A stretch of 64,000 nt of DNA from Hymenobacter plasmatis (GCF_020711255.1 NZ_JAJFAW010000003.1:62001-126000), one strand, 5' to 3'; positions 51,393 through 60,000 are shown, numbered from the stretch's first letter. The notes: generated by a model from the letters alone, not told the origin. Program-made: numbers and translations.

Positions 51393-52187
51393 CTAACGCG
51401 GCTTATAGTACTTACGCGCCTCGGGCAATTCGCGTTGGATGTCGGCAATGCGGGTGCCGCTGGACGGGTGAGTAGACAGGAATTCGGGCGGCGAAGCCTG
51501 GTTTTCGCGGGCTTCCATGCGCTGCCAGAACGTGATGGCGCCGTCGGGATTGTAACCGGCCATGGCCATAAAAATCAGGCCCAGGTGGTCGGCCTCCGAT
51601 TCCTGGTTGCGGCCGTACTTCAGCAAACCGATGGACGAGCCCACACCAAACGCCTGCAGCGCCAGTTGTTGGGTAGCCGGCGCATTGGTCGAGAGTGCGG
51701 CCGATAGCGCCTGGCCCCCGAGCTGCTGCACGAGGCCCTGGCTCATGCGCTCGGAGCCGTGCTTGGCCACGGCGTGCGCAATTTCGTGGGCCATTACCAC
51801 GGCCAGGCCGTTTTCGTCCTGTGTGATGGGCAAGATGCCAGTATACACGGCCACTTTGCCGCCGGGCATGCACCAGGCATTTTGCTGCTTGTCCTCAATC
51901 ACGTTGAACTCCCACTGGTAGCCCGCCAGCTGGTCAGAAGCGTTTTGCTGGCGGAAGTATGATTCCACCGCGCCCTGAATGCGTTGGCCCACGCGCCGCA
52001 CCATGCTCACGTACTCGGAGTTGGTAGAAAGCGGGCCTTTGGCAATAACCTCGCGGTATTGGGTGGCGGCCAGGGTATTGATTTCGCTATCGCTCACCAG
52101 GCTGAGCTGCCGGCGGCCCGTGATGGGCACCGTAGTACAGGCTGCCATAAAGGTCAGGCTGGCCAGAAGGGCTATTTTCTTGAACAT
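51393..52187 (-). CDS. M48-family metalloprotease lipoprotein
   Basis: A 264-residue protein. The signal peptide ends in the lipobox MAAC, followed by TTVPITGRRQLSLVSDSEI, which is typical of periplasmic M48 proteins of the BepA/LoiP type. The zinc motif is HEIAHAVAKH and the third ligand region is ESEADHLGLIFMAMAGYNP. It likely degrades misfolded envelope proteins. It ends 44 bp upstream of the lipoprotein gene on the same strand. Confidence 0.93.
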   Translation of the reverse strand: MFKKIALLASLTFMAACTTVPITGRRQLSLVSDSEINTLAATQYREVIAKGPLSTNSEYVSMVRRVGQRIQGAVESYFRQQNASDQLAGYQWEFNVIEDKQQNAWCMPGGKVAVYTGILPITQDENGLAVVMAHEIAHAVAKHGSERMSQGLVQQLGGQALSAALSTNAPATQQLALQAFGVGSSIGLLKYGRNQESEADHLGLIFMAMAGYNPDGAITFWQRMEARENQASPPEFLSTHPSSGTRIADIQRELPEARKYYKPR

Positions 52188-52365
52188 GGGGATGAAAAAG
52201 TAGAAAGAAAAATTGAGGTAACCGCGGGTGCTGTTAGCACGTTTTGGGCCAAAACCCGGCCCGCGGTTGCCGCCTATACGGCAACCGGCTGGGTAAATGT
52301 TTAGCAGCAGCGTACGCTGGGGCAGAAAACCGACGGCCGGGTTGCCGGGACCCCATGCTGGGCCG

Positions 52366-52373
52366 TAGTTTTG
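52366..52373 (+). promoter_or_regulatory. -7 element (TAgtTTTG) of the FAH-family gene
   Basis: Exact TAnnTTTG match 30 bp upstream of the ATG. Confidence 0.6.
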
Positions 52374-52403
52374 AGCTTATTCTGTTCCGCCCCGAATCTC
52401 TCT

Positions 52404-53018
52404 ATGAAAATCATCTGCATCGGCCGCAACTACGCCGACCATATTGCCGAGCTGCACAACGAAGTGCCCGCGGCCCCGGTCATTTTCCTTAAGCCCGAAA
52501 CGGCCCTGCTGCAGCGCGGACAGCCCTTTTTCATCCCCGAGTTTTCGCAGGACATTCACCACGAGCTGGAGCTGGTGCTGCGCGTGAGCAAGAACGGCCG
52601 GCACATCGACGAGCATTTTGCGCACACCTATTTCGATGCCATTGGGCTGGGCATCGATTTCACGGCCCGCGACCTGCAAACCGAGCTCAAGAAGAAGGGG
52701 CTGCCCTGGGAGCTGGCCAAGGCTTTCGACGGCTCGGCGCCCATTTCCGCGACCTTCAAACCGGTGACGGAAATCGCTGAGTTGGGCAACATTAATTTCC
52801 ACCTGGAAGTGAACGGCGAGACCCGCCAGACCGGCAACTCCGGCCTGATGCTGCACCCGTTTGCCAAAATCATCAGCTTTGTATCAAAATACATTTCGCT
52901 GAAAATGGGGGATTTGATATTTACCGGAACCCCTGCCGGCGTTGGTCCGGTTAAAGTGGGCGACCAATTGCAGGGCTTTCTGGAAGGCGAAAAATTATTA
53001 GAGCTGAGCGTGCGGTAA
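52404..53018 (+). CDS. Fumarylacetoacetate hydrolase (FAH) family protein
   Basis: A 204-residue protein comprising one FAH domain. It has ICIGRNYADHIAEL, FLKPETAL, metal ligands in HHELELVLRV, GLGIDFTARDLQ, KAFDGSAPIS, and the C-terminal GDLIFTGTPAGVGPV. Members hydrolyse, decarboxylate or isomerise beta-diketo acids; small bacterial ones include acylpyruvases and oxaloacetate decarboxylases. The exact substrate is unknown. MKIICIGRN is chosen as start. Confidence 0.92.
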   Translation: MKIICIGRNYADHIAELHNEVPAAPVIFLKPETALLQRGQPFFIPEFSQDIHHELELVLRVSKNGRHIDEHFAHTYFDAIGLGIDFTARDLQTELKKKGLPWELAKAFDGSAPISATFKPVTEIAELGNINFHLEVNGETRQTGNSGLMLHPFAKIISFVSKYISLKMGDLIFTGTPAGVGPVKVGDQLQGFLEGEKLLELSVR

Positions 53019-53045
53019 GGGCGCCCGGTAGCTAGGTTATTTGGA

Positions 53046-55094
53046 TTGAAGTATAGTACTGTGCAAAAGCGAAAGTTGGACGTGGCGTTTTTTAGAAACA
53101 AAGTAAAGTGGGTGTTTGGGCTGGCGGTGGCCATGATGGCCTGCAGTCCCGAATCGGTGGGTGGGCAGGAAGCCGACTCGAGCGACCACGAGCACAGCAT
53201 AAGCGAAATGCTGGGCGGAGGCAGCAAGCCGGTAGTGCCGGCGGGGTATTTCCAGTTTCCCATTGCCCCGGGCAAGCCGGGCTTTCTGGCCGGCAGCATG
53301 GGCGAGCTTCGCCCCAACCACTTCCACGGCGGGCTCGACATCAAGACCGGCGGCGGGGTAAACCAGCCCGTGTACGCCGCGGCCGATGGCTACATTTCGC
53401 GCCTCAAGCAGTCGTCGTTTGGCTACGGCAACGTGCTCTACATCACGCACCCCAACGGCCTGACCACGGTGTACGGCCACCTCAATGAGTTCCGGGGCCC
53501 CGTGGCGGCCGAGCTGCAGCGCCGCCAGTACGAGAAGCAGAGCTACGAACTGGAGGCCTTCTTCGAGAAAAACCGGTTTCCGGTGAAGCGCGGCGAGCTG
53601 GTGGCCCTGTCGGGCAATACTGGCGGCTCGGCGGGCCCGCACCTGCACTGGGAAGTGCGCGACGCCCAGGACCGGCAGTACAACCCCCTGCAGTGGGGCG
53701 GCTTTGCCGAAATCCAGGACCACGTGGCCCCCACGCTGCAGGCCTTTGCCCTGGAGCCGCTGAGCATAGAGGCGCGGGTGAAGAAGGTATTTGCCAAAGC
53801 ATTGTTTGCGCCCAAAGTGCAGCCGGGGCCGGGTGTGGCTACCTCCTGGCCCGATACCATTAGCTGCTTTGGCACGGTGGGGCTGCTGGTGCAGGGCTTC
53901 GACAGGTTTGACAATGCCTGGAACCGCAACGGCATTCAGCGCGTGACGGTGAAGGTGAACGGCCAGCCGTTTTACCAGCATATGATTGATGCGGTGCCGT
54001 TCCCCACGGGCACCCGGCAGGTGGGCAACTTCGTCGATTTCCTGTACCAGCAAACCCAGGGGCGCACCCTGCAAAAGCTGTGGGTAGACGAAGGCAACGA
54101 CCTGAACATGTACAGCACCGGCGCCACTAAAGGCCGCCTGAACGTGGAAGCCGGCAAAGTATACAGCATCGACATCACCCTGGCCGACTCCTACAACAAC
54201 CAGACGCCCGTACACCTGGTGCTGCGCGGCGAGCAGCCGGCGTATTTCAAAACCCGTTCGGCCGCTGCCAAGCGCCCGGCCCTGCGCTACGAGGTGACGC
54301 GCAACCTGCTCAAGGCAGTGGCCACCGACCCCAGCTCCGATTCTGTGGCGGCCAACCTGGTGCTGCTGCGCGGCAACCGGCGGCTGGAAATCCGGCCCAG
54401 CTACACCCAAAACAGCGAAAACGTGTACCTGTACGACCTGCGCGCCGGCCTGCCCGATTCGCTGCAGTTTGGCAGCATCACCAAAAAATTCGACCGCCAA
54501 GTGCTGGTGCCGGCGCATAAGGAATCTACCTATTCCACTGCCAACCTCAACCTGATATTCGGGCCCGAAACGCTCTTCGACAACCTTTACCTGAACACGC
54601 TTTACCGGCCCGAGCCCACGGGCAGCGGCTTCTGGACGGTGGGCAGCCCCCTGCTGCCGCTCTACAAAACGGCCTTGCTTACCCTCAAGCCGGCCACGCC
54701 GCCCACCGACCCGCAGCGCACTGCCATCTACGCCGCCACGCTGAAAGGTGGGAAGGCTTTTGTGGGCGGCAAATGGGACGCCAATGGCCAGATTACGGCC
54801 GCCATTCGCCAGTTTGGGTCCTACCGCATCCTCACCGATACCATTGCGCCCAAAGGCAGCCTCATTGGGCGGCCCGGCGGGCAGCTCCTTTTCCGGGTGG
54901 GCGACGACCTTTCGGGGCTGGCCAGCTACCGTTTGTTGGTGGGTGGCAGATTCCGCCTGCTGCGCTTCGAGCATAAAAATTCTACCCTCTTCACCGTGGC
55001 CGGCGACACGCTGGGCCCACGGCTGCGCGGCCCCGCCGAGCTGCACCTGACCGACCAGGCCGGAAATGAGCGGGTGGTGAGCTTGAATTTGTAA
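53046..55094 (+). CDS. M23-family (LytM) metallopeptidase, secreted
   Basis: A 682-residue protein. After an N-terminal signal-like region (VFGLAVAMMAC) comes a peptidase M23 domain (about 80-225), with zinc ligands in HFHGGLDIKTGGGVNQPV and HLHWEVRD. The rest, over 400 residues, is beta-rich with no family I recognise. It probably cleaves peptidoglycan cross-links during growth. It follows the FAH gene by 27 bp. The Cys in MMACS could be a lipobox. A long bidirectional terminator follows. Confidence 0.87.
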   Translation: MKYSTVQKRKLDVAFFRNKVKWVFGLAVAMMACSPESVGGQEADSSDHEHSISEMLGGGSKPVVPAGYFQFPIAPGKPGFLAGSMGELRPNHFHGGLDIKTGGGVNQPVYAAADGYISRLKQSSFGYGNVLYITHPNGLTTVYGHLNEFRGPVAAELQRRQYEKQSYELEAFFEKNRFPVKRGELVALSGNTGGSAGPHLHWEVRDAQDRQYNPLQWGGFAEIQDHVAPTLQAFALEPLSIEARVKKVFAKALFAPKVQPGPGVATSWPDTISCFGTVGLLVQGFDRFDNAWNRNGIQRVTVKVNGQPFYQHMIDAVPFPTGTRQVGNFVDFLYQQTQGRTLQKLWVDEGNDLNMYSTGATKGRLNVEAGKVYSIDITLADSYNNQTPVHLVLRGEQPAYFKTRSAAAKRPALRYEVTRNLLKAVATDPSSDSVAANLVLLRGNRRLEIRPSYTQNSENVYLYDLRAGLPDSLQFGSITKKFDRQVLVPAHKESTYSTANLNLIFGPETLFDNLYLNTLYRPEPTGSGFWTVGSPLLPLYKTALLTLKPATPPTDPQRTAIYAATLKGGKAFVGGKWDANGQITAAIRQFGSYRILTDTIAPKGSLIGRPGGQLLFRVGDDLSGLASYRLLVGGRFRLLRFEHKNSTLFTVAGDTLGPRLRGPAELHLTDQAGNERVVSLNL

Positions 55095-55104
55095 CCAATT
55101 ACAT

Positions 55105-55155
55105 GACCCCACAAAAAAGCCCTTTCTTTAAATGAGAGGGCTTTTTTGTGGGGTC
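55105..55155. terminator. Long near-perfect hairpin terminator
   Basis: GACCCCACAAAAAAGCCCT pairs with AGGGCTTTTTTGTGGGGTC around a short centre. It is symmetric, 10 bp past the M23 gene stop. Confidence 0.9.
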
Positions 55156-55339
55156 GTCGCACTGGCAATAAGCTGTGAAGTATAGACTTGGGCTAAAATT
55201 CGATTATAGGAATTTATTTACTCCCTAAGGTCAATTATTTCTTCTAGTTACTAACCAGCTCAATTTTGAATATGGCTGCTTGACAAAGAGCGTATTTTGT
55301 CGTTATTGCAACCCATCCTTCATACCCTTATCACCTACC

Positions 55340-55786
55340 ATGACACTTGAACCCGGACAGGTTGCCCCAGATTTCACTGCTACCGACCAGGATGGCAACA
55401 CCATCCGCCTTTCGGACCTGCGTGGGCAACGCGTGGCGCTTTATTTCTACCCCAAAGACGATACCCCCGGCTGTACGGCTCAAGCCTGCAACCTGCGTGA
55501 CCACCAAGAGGAACTCACGGCCAAAAACATTAAGGTAATTGGCGTGAGCACCGACAACGAAGTCGCCCACAAGAAATTTGCCCTGAAATACGACCTGCCA
55601 TTTCCGCTGCTGGTGGATACCGAGAAGAAGATTGTGCAGGACTACGGCGTGTGGCAGGAGAAAAAGAACTACGGCAAAACCTACATGGGCACCGTGCGCA
55701 CCACGTTTCTGATTGATGAAAACGGCCATATTGATAAAATTATCAAGAAGGTAGATACCAAAGAACACGCCGCCCAGCTACTGTAG
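55340..55786 (+). CDS. bcp: Thioredoxin-dependent peroxiredoxin (BCP/PrxQ type)
   Basis: A 148-residue protein. The peroxidatic Cys45 lies in DDTPGCTAQACNLRD and the resolving Cys50 is five residues later, the atypical 2-Cys PrxQ arrangement. It reduces peroxides with thioredoxin. MTLEPGQVAP is chosen as start. It is monocistronic, in front of the transketolase region. Confidence 0.95.
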   Translation: MTLEPGQVAPDFTATDQDGNTIRLSDLRGQRVALYFYPKDDTPGCTAQACNLRDHQEELTAKNIKVIGVSTDNEVAHKKFALKYDLPFPLLVDTEKKIVQDYGVWQEKKNYGKTYMGTVRTTFLIDENGHIDKIIKKVDTKEHAAQLL

Positions 55787-55943
55787 CCGTCGCGACCCCC
55801 AAGTTGATTTGCTCACCTGCCGCCCGCCGGCTTTCGGCGCTTTTGCCTTTGCAGAAGCTCCGGAGGCCGGCGGGCTTTTGCTGGGCGGCCGCGGTAAGTT
55901 TTTCTGGAAGGGGTAGTCGCGAATGAGAATTTGCGGTGTTACT

Positions 55944-55963
55944 TTACACAATCGATTGTGTAA
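55944..55963. promoter_or_regulatory. Perfect 20-bp palindrome upstream of the transketolase gene
   Basis: TTACACAATCGATTGTGTAA is fully self-complementary, 66 bp before the start codon. The AATCGATT centre is LacI-family-like, but the regulator is not in the window. Confidence 0.6.
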
Positions 55964-56028
55964 TGTTTGGTTACGGTACTTCATTCACTGCGCTTACCTT
56001 TACCCAACCAACAATTTCCCCTACTGAT

Positions 56029-56892
56029 ATGCCCCAGACTGCCGAAATAGCTACTGCCGACCTCAAAGAAATTGCTGCCCAAGTGCGGCGCGACATCGTG
56101 CGCATGGTACACGCCGTGAACTCGGGCCACCCCGGCGGCTCGTTGGGCTGCACCGATTTGCTGGTGGCGCTCTACTTCAAGGTGATGAAGCACAATCCCC
56201 AGCCCTTCAGCATGGACGGGGCAGGGGAGGACCTGTTCTTCCTCTCCAACGGTCATATTTCGGCCACGCTGTACTCGGTGCTGGCCCGTTCGGGCTACTT
56301 TCCGGTAAGTGAGCTGGCCACGTTCCGCAAGCTCAACTCGCGGCTGCAGGGGCACCCCACCACCCACGAAGGCCTGCCGGGCATCCGCATTGCCTCGGGC
56401 TCGTTGGGCCAGGGCCTGAGCGTGGCCTGCGGCGCCGCCCAAGCCAAAAAGCTGAACGGCGACGACCGCCGCGTGTTCGTGCTCATGGGCGACGGCGAGC
56501 TGGAAGAAGGCCAGAACTGGGAGGCCATCATGTACGCTGCCCACCACAAAATCGACAACCTCATCGGAGTTATCGACCACAACGGCCAGCAGATTGACGG
56601 CTCCACCGCCGACATCGGCGGCCTCGGCGACTTGCGCTCGAAGTTCGAAGCATTCGGCTGGCACGTGCTGCAGGCCGATGGCAACGACTACGCCACGCTC
56701 TTGCCGGCCCTCGAAGCCGCCCAAGCCGCTACCGGCCAGGGCAAGCCCGTTATGTTCATCATGGACACGCGTATGGGCTTCGGCGTCGACTTTATGATGG
56801 AAGGCCACAAGTGGCACGGCGTGGCACCCAACGACGCCCAACTGGCCACCGCCCTCGAGCAGCTGACCGTGGGTACCGTAGCCGACTACTAA
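56029..56892 (+). CDS. Transketolase, N-terminal (TPP-binding) subunit
   Basis: A 287-residue half-transketolase. It has NSGHPGGSLGCTDLLVAL, the conserved His in SNGHIS, GSLGQGLSVACG, and the thiamine-diphosphate motif MGDGELEEGQNWEA ... IDHNGQQIDG. It pairs with the C-terminal subunit at 58987-59943 to transfer two-carbon units in the pentose phosphate pathway. The two halves are usually adjacent; here a VWA gene and a DUF559 unit separate them. MPQTAEIAT is chosen as start, after the palindromic operator. Confidence 0.95.
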   Translation: MPQTAEIATADLKEIAAQVRRDIVRMVHAVNSGHPGGSLGCTDLLVALYFKVMKHNPQPFSMDGAGEDLFFLSNGHISATLYSVLARSGYFPVSELATFRKLNSRLQGHPTTHEGLPGIRIASGSLGQGLSVACGAAQAKKLNGDDRRVFVLMGDGELEEGQNWEAIMYAAHHKIDNLIGVIDHNGQQIDGSTADIGGLGDLRSKFEAFGWHVLQADGNDYATLLPALEAAQAATGQGKPVMFIMDTRMGFGVDFMMEGHKWHGVAPNDAQLATALEQLTVGTVADY

Positions 56893-56958
56893 GCCTTGAC
56901 TTTCGCCACTTAAGAAGCAGCTTTCGCTAATGCGGTTTTGCCTTGCTTTTCCTTCCCT

Positions 56959-57013
56959 GGGCCTGACGGCAACTATTCATCAGGCCCTTCCTCTCCCAAT
57001 CGGGAGGGGAAGG
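56959..57013. repeat. Two-hairpin repeat unit upstream of the VWA gene (family A-like)
   Basis: Hairpin 1 is GGGCCTGA...TCAGGCCC (56959-56987). Hairpin 2 is CCTTCCTCTCCC-aatc-GGGAGGGGAAGG (56986-57013), a 12-bp stem with one wobble. The paired-hairpin layout matches one arm of the DUF559 unit. Confidence 0.65.
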
Positions 57014-57019
57014 TGGGAA

Positions 57020-58405
57020 GTGAGGCAAATCGTATGGACGGTTGTGTTTCTGCTTTGCGGCTTCTCAGCCCAGGCCCAAAATGCCCCGGTCGAGAAGCCC
57101 AAGGTCACCCGCATTTTGTTTCTGCTCGATGCCTCGGGCTCGATGCTGGCGCCCTGGGAGGGGCAGCCCCGCTGGAACGTGGCCAAGCGCATGCTCAGTA
57201 AAATGGTGGATTCGCTTAATGCCTACCCCAACCTGGAGCTGGGCCTGCGCGTGTACGGCCACCAGTTTCCCAATGCCGATAAAAACTGCCAGGACTCGCG
57301 CCTGGAAGTGCCCTTTGCGCCCAAAAACGCCAAGGCCATCAAGGACAAGCTCACCACGCTCAAGGCGCAGGGCAACACGCCCATCACGTATTCGCTGCTG
57401 CAATCGGCCAACGACTTTCCCACTGATAAGTCATCGCGCAATGTGCTGCTGCTCATTACCGACGGCCTGGAGTCGTGCAACGCCGACCCCTGCGCCGCCT
57501 CGGTGGCCTTGCAGCGCAAGCACGTTTTTTTGAAGCCTTTCGTCATCGGCATCGGGGCCGAAAAGGAATTTGGGAAGCAGCTGGAGTGCTTGGGCCAGTA
57601 CTACAACGCGGCCGAAATCAAGACCTTTCGCACGGTGATGAACGACGTCATTGCCCAGACCCTGAGCAAAACCACCGTCGCCGTGAACCTCACTGACGCC
57701 GACGGCCGCCCCGTGGAAAGCAACGTGAACATGACGTTTGTGAACAACGTGACCGAGCAGCCTGAGTACAACTACGTGCACTACCGCGACGCCCAGGGCA
57801 AGGCCGACGTGCTCGCCATTGATGCCCTGCAGAGCTACGACTTGGTGATAAACACGGTGCCGCCCGTGCGCCAGTCCAACCTCGCCATCAAGCCGGGCAA
57901 GGCCAATGTTCTCACTTTCAAAACGCCTCAGGGAGTGCTCTGGCTCCAGAACCCCCAGCTCACGCCCAACCCCTACGGCACGGTGCAGACCGTGGTGCGC
58001 GACCCGCAGAAGAACACCGTGGCCAGCTTCCCCTTCGGCACCAAGCAAAAGCTGCTGGCCGGTAACTACGAAGTTGAGCTGCTCACGCTGCCGCGCATCA
58101 CCCGCCGCGTCACCATAAAGCAGGGGCAGGAGCTGGAAGTTACCTACCCCGCCCCCGGCACCCTCAACATCACCACCGACCTGAAAGGCTACGGCAGCAT
58201 TTACAAGCTCAACAACGACGAGTCCCAAACCTGGATTTACAACCTGCCCGATGGCGGCAGTAGCAAGCTCAACCTGCCCATGCAGCCCGGCGCCTACCGC
58301 TTGGTTTTTCGCACCAAGACCAGCACCGGTAGTAAGTTTACCGACGTGCGGAATTTTTCTATCCGCAGTGGGCAAACGACTTCGATAGCCATTTTTGGGA
58401 AATGA
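57020..58405 (+). CDS. Secreted VWA-domain protein
   Basis: About 461 residues from a GTG start that gives a clean signal peptide (to SAQAQ). The von Willebrand A domain (about 28-200) has an intact MIDAS (DASGSM at 37-42, TYS, and TDGLES). It is followed by beta-rich repeats to the C-terminus. It likely binds a protein ligand through metal in the periplasm or at the cell surface. The open frame continues up to 56930, but those 30 codons are repeat sequence. It separates the two transketolase subunit genes. Confidence 0.82.
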   Translation: MRQIVWTVVFLLCGFSAQAQNAPVEKPKVTRILFLLDASGSMLAPWEGQPRWNVAKRMLSKMVDSLNAYPNLELGLRVYGHQFPNADKNCQDSRLEVPFAPKNAKAIKDKLTTLKAQGNTPITYSLLQSANDFPTDKSSRNVLLLITDGLESCNADPCAASVALQRKHVFLKPFVIGIGAEKEFGKQLECLGQYYNAAEIKTFRTVMNDVIAQTLSKTTVAVNLTDADGRPVESNVNMTFVNNVTEQPEYNYVHYRDAQGKADVLAIDALQSYDLVINTVPPVRQSNLAIKPGKANVLTFKTPQGVLWLQNPQLTPNPYGTVQTVVRDPQKNTVASFPFGTKQKLLAGNYEVELLTLPRITRRVTIKQGQELEVTYPAPGTLNITTDLKGYGSIYKLNNDESQTWIYNLPDGGSSKLNLPMQPGAYRLVFRTKTSTGSKFTDVRNFSIRSGQTTSIAIFGK

Positions 58406-58416
58406 AGTAGAAGGTC

Positions 58417-58487
58417 AAACTCCCCTCCTTACCAAGGAGGGGATGTTCAGCCGCAAGGCTGAACGGGGGTGGTTGTAGGCGTTGAAC
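58417..58487. repeat. Left inverted-repeat arm of the DUF559 unit
   Basis: A 71-bp arm with two hairpins: CCCCTCCTT-acc-AAGGAGGGG and GTTCAGCC-gcaa-GGCTGAAC, then GGGGGTGGTTGTAGGCGTTG. It is complementary to the right arm except in the second hairpin, where changes are compensated, plus one other base. Confidence 0.95.
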
Positions 58488-58507
58488 AATTAACCTAAAC
58501 AACCCTA

Positions 58508-58873
58508 ATGACCAGCCTCAATAACCTTCCTCATAAAAAAGACCAACGCCGCACCCTTCGCAATAACCTCACGCCTGCCGAAGCCAAACTCTGGTCCGTT
58601 CTAAAATCAGCCCAATTACAACGTCGTAAATTCCGTCGCCAGCACAGCGTTGGCGAGTTCATTCTGGACTTCTATTGCCCAGAAGAAAAATTGGCCGTTG
58701 AACTTGATGGCGCTGGTCATTTAACTGCTTCAGGTAATTTGCACGACACAGCACGTACTGACTTTCTGAATGCAAATGGCATTCGTGTTCTGCGTTTTGA
58801 AAACCAGTTGGTTTGGTCTGATTTAGATAGTGTTTTGCATACAATTGAATTGGCGTTTCACGAACGCAGGTAA
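58508..58873 (+). CDS. DUF559 (Vsr-like PD-(D/E)XK) endonuclease-domain protein
   Basis: A 121-residue protein. The family pattern is clear: RNNLTPAEAKLW, KFRRQHSVGEFILDFYCPEE, LAVELDGAGH and GIRVLRFEN. Asp54, Glu65 and Asp67 are the likely metal ligands, as in very-short-patch-repair type nucleases. The biological role of DUF559 proteins is not established. The gene has lower GC than its neighbours, and the whole unit is enclosed by 71-bp inverted repeats, so it is probably a mobile or repeat-maintaining nuclease rather than housekeeping. Confidence 0.9.
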   Translation: MTSLNNLPHKKDQRRTLRNNLTPAEAKLWSVLKSAQLQRRKFRRQHSVGEFILDFYCPEEKLAVELDGAGHLTASGNLHDTARTDFLNANGIRVLRFENQLVWSDLDSVLHTIELAFHERR

Positions 58874-58886
58874 AGCCTGGTCACTC

Positions 58887-58957
58887 GTTCAACGCCCACA
58901 ACCACCCCCGTTCGAGCTGAAGCTCGAACATCCCCTCCTTGGTAAGGAGGGGAGTTT
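58887..58957. repeat. Right inverted-repeat arm of the DUF559 unit
   Basis: A 71-bp arm, inverted relative to 58417-58487. The second hairpin is GTTCGAGC-ttca-GCTCGAAC here, still fully paired despite sequence change; the first hairpin is identical to the left arm. Confidence 0.95.
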
Positions 58958-58986
58958 GTCGTTCTAACTCTCCCTTACATACCCCC

Positions 58987-59943
58987 ATGAAAGACTTCCC
59001 CTACACCGAATCGAAAGACACCCGCAGCGGCTTCGGCGCCGGCCTGCACGAGCTGGGCAAAACCAACCCCAACGTAGTGGCCCTTTGCGCCGACCTCACC
59101 GGCTCGCTCAAGATGGACGCCTTCAAGAAGGACTTCCCCGAGCGGTTTTTCCAGGTGGGCATCGCCGAGGCCAACATGATGGGCGTGGCAGCGGGCATGA
59201 CCATTGGTGGCAAAATCCCCTTCACGGGCACCTTCGCCAACTTCAGCACCGGCCGCGTCTACGACCAGATTCGCCAGAGCATTGCGTATTCGGACAAGAA
59301 CGTGAAAATCTGCGCCTCCCACGCTGGCCTCACGCTGGGCGAAGACGGCGCCACCCACCAGATTCTGGAAGACCTGGGCATGATGAAAATGCTGCCCGGC
59401 ATGACCGTTATCAACCCCTGCGACTACAACCAGACTAAAGCCGCCACCATCGCCATTGCCGAGCACGAAGGACCCGTGTACCTGCGCTTCGGCCGCCCGG
59501 TAGTGCCCAACTTCACGCCGGCTGACCAGAAATTCGAAATCGGCAAAGCCTGGATGCTGAACGAAGGCACTGACGTGAGCATCTTCGCCACCGGCCACTT
59601 GGTGTGGAAGGCCGTGCTCGCTGGTAAGCTACTGGCTGAGAAAGGCATCAACGCCGAAATCATCAACATTCACACCATCAAGCCGCTGGATAAGGAAGCC
59701 ATCTTGGCCTCGGCTCGCAAAACAGGCTGCGTGGTGACGGCCGAAGAGCACCAGATGAACGGCGGCCTCGGCGACAGCATCGCCCAGCTGCTGGCCCGCG
59801 AAGAGCCGCTGCCCCTGGAAATGGTGGCCGTGAACGACAGCTTCGGCGAAAGCGCCACCCCCGACCAGCTGATGGAGAAATACAAGCTCAACGAAGCCGC
59901 TATTGTGGCTGCTGTGGAAGCCGTGATGAAGCGCCGGAAGTAG
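58987..59943 (+). CDS. Transketolase, C-terminal (pyrimidine-binding) subunit
   Basis: A 318-residue protein. The transketolase pyrimidine-binding domain has GIAEANMMGVAAGMTIGG and the catalytic Glu, SHAGLTLGEDGATHQ, and the C-terminal domain VVTAEEHQMNGGLGDSIA. It completes the enzyme with the N-terminal subunit at 56029. MKDFPYTE is chosen as start. A damaged copy of its last ~175 bp lies at 62460-62636. A terminator follows at 59968. Confidence 0.95.
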   Translation: MKDFPYTESKDTRSGFGAGLHELGKTNPNVVALCADLTGSLKMDAFKKDFPERFFQVGIAEANMMGVAAGMTIGGKIPFTGTFANFSTGRVYDQIRQSIAYSDKNVKICASHAGLTLGEDGATHQILEDLGMMKMLPGMTVINPCDYNQTKAATIAIAEHEGPVYLRFGRPVVPNFTPADQKFEIGKAWMLNEGTDVSIFATGHLVWKAVLAGKLLAEKGINAEIINIHTIKPLDKEAILASARKTGCVVTAEEHQMNGGLGDSIAQLLAREEPLPLEMVAVNDSFGESATPDQLMEKYKLNEAAIVAAVEAVMKRRK

Positions 59944-59967
59944 CTTTTGCAGCTGCATTTATAACAA

Positions 59968-60000
59968 AAGTCCCCGCAACTTTAGTAGCTGCGGGGACTT
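59968..60000 (+). terminator. Terminator of the transketolase C-subunit gene
   Basis: AAGTCCCCGCA-loop-TGCGGGGACTT. Confidence 0.8.

Noticed and set aside
53037..55112. 691-codon open frame on the minus strand, opposite the M23 peptidase gene
   Set aside because: High-GC shadow frame; its translation is low-complexity Gly/Val/Ala/His/Arg-rich with no family, while the plus-strand protein has clear M23 motifs.
58508..58873. DUF559 protein as a Vsr mismatch endonuclease of a restriction-modification system
   Set aside because: No cytosine methyltransferase is adjacent, and the protein is the short DUF559 form rather than classical Vsr.
58417..58957. Target-site duplication (GTC on both sides) of the DUF559 unit
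   Set aside because: Only three bases match outside the arms, which is not more than chance.
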